Shown in pieces: positions 63,171-64,000 of a DNA stretch of 64,000 nucleotides. The stretch spans positions 166,501 to 230,500 of the forward strand of contig JAMWET010001646.1 of NCBI GenBank assembly GCA_024036415.1, read 5' to 3'. Source of the stretch: Prochilodus magdalenae (Eukaryota > Chordata > Actinopteri > Characiformes > Prochilodontidae). Both the position numbers and the translations under genes were made by a program. Position 1 is the stretch's first letter. The number at the start of each line of letters is the position of its first letter. The notes under the pieces were generated by a model that saw only the letters and a program-made list of their open reading frames with translations, did no database searches and was not told where the DNA came from.

Positions 63171-64000
63171 GTCCTCATACTGTACATTAGTACAAGGTAC
63201 ATTAGTGCTTTGAATTTCCCTCTGGGATCAATAAAGTATCGATCTATCTACCTCTCTCTAGTACCAACTCTCTGTCTTCTGAAATGCTCTCTTAGAGCTC
63301 CTGTGTCTTTAAAGAGAAAAAACGGAAAAGTATAACAGGTCCCCTTTCAAATGTAGCCACTTATCTCTTTTTCATGGTTTATTGGTGATAATTTGTGACT
63401 GGTCTCATGTGTGACTTTTAATGACTGGGTGATAAACAATAACAGTGATTATCACAATCGGCATTCCTCTATAACTTAGCTGACCGAGCCATGTTTGTTG
63501 TTTGTATTAAGCCTGAGTCGCTATGGCAAAACTAAACTGTTTAACCTGATTGACTAGCACTGCTTACCAGACCGCTCATAATGTTTTCTATTAGGCTGAT
63601 ATAGATAGCTAACCTGGAAATCTAGCTTTCCTCCACTATCTTATGAAGTGATTGTCAAGCTCTGACTATGAAGAACAATTTTTAAACCATAATTAACCAT
63701 TTGTTATTTTTTGTTACTTCTGTTCAAGAGCAAAAATCACTTTAACTTAAAAATAAATCACATTTATCATGACTAATTATCATAATCGACAGATATGTAC
63801 ATTTTAATTGTGATATGTTGGCCATATTGTCCATATTGTCCAGTGGGAATGAGAGGTTAAGCTACTCTATCCAACTCTGATGAAGACTAGGGCTGTGTAT
63901 TGGCAAGAACCTGATAACACAATGCGTATGATACAAGGGTTACAGTTCAGTATACTGCTATATATTGTAAGCAAGGTGATAGATCATGATTTTTTTAATA
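63171..64000. other. Right edge, no exon supported
   Basis: This should be intron 1 or upstream sequence of SLC47A copy 3. The minus strand was read for an exon-1-like end (an RMTGPL-type string before GT); none with an upstream open frame and ATG was found. Confidence 0.4.

Noticed and set aside
63566..63625. Minus-strand segment ending ENIMSGL before GTAAGC as exon 1 of SLC47A copy 3
   Set aside because: An in-frame stop lies only about 18 codons upstream with no suitable ATG; too short and unlike other MATE N-termini.

Overview
The window is vertebrate nuclear DNA. Genes are split by GT-AG introns, microsatellites are plentiful, and Tc1/mariner relics and fish-type short dispersed repeats are dense. 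The repeat content (a palindromic MITE of the type common in characiform, gymnotiform and catfish genomes, Tc1-like elements, SINE-like pieces with a near-universal teleost consensus) and the protein sequences point to a teleost, probably an otophysan. The species cannot be fixed from the sequence. No bacterial gene, CRISPR array, tRNA or rRNA was seen.

Layout, left to right. (1) 1-1040: a degraded Tc1-like copy. (2) 2630-12085, plus strand: the last six coding exons and a long 3' UTR of pitpnm3, covering the LNS2 lipid-sensing region and the C-terminus; earlier exons lie left of the window. (3) 12086-17200: repeat-rich spacer. (4) 17202-20665, minus strand: a complete five-exon tmigd1-like gene for a small adhesion protein with two Ig domains. 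(5) 20666-25900: spacer holding MITE copies and a decayed extra copy of MATE exon 1. (6) 25991-49535, plus strand: two intact 17-exon SLC47A (MATE) transporter genes in tandem, coding 614 and 602 aa, with a decayed MATE exon-2 fragment between them. (7) 51179-62537, minus strand: a third, more diverged SLC47A gene, convergent with copy 2. Its exons 2-17 are present; exon 1 was not found and is probably beyond the right edge.

The MATE cluster is the main feature. Exons 2-15 have the same lengths and phases in all three copies, so they descend from one gene by duplication plus one inversion. They differ at sites known to matter for proton-coupled cation export in mammalian MATE1. All keep the paired glutamates of TM7. 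Only copy 3 keeps the Glu300 equivalent. The Glu389 equivalent is Asp, Asn and Asp in copies 1, 2 and 3. The C-terminal tails also differ. The two exon relics show that further copies, or partial copies, once existed.

No wholly new biological system was recognised. The most noteworthy items are the MATE array with its relics and residue changes, a possible gene-conversion tract, an in-frame alternative acceptor, a GC-AG intron, and the palindromic MITE family.
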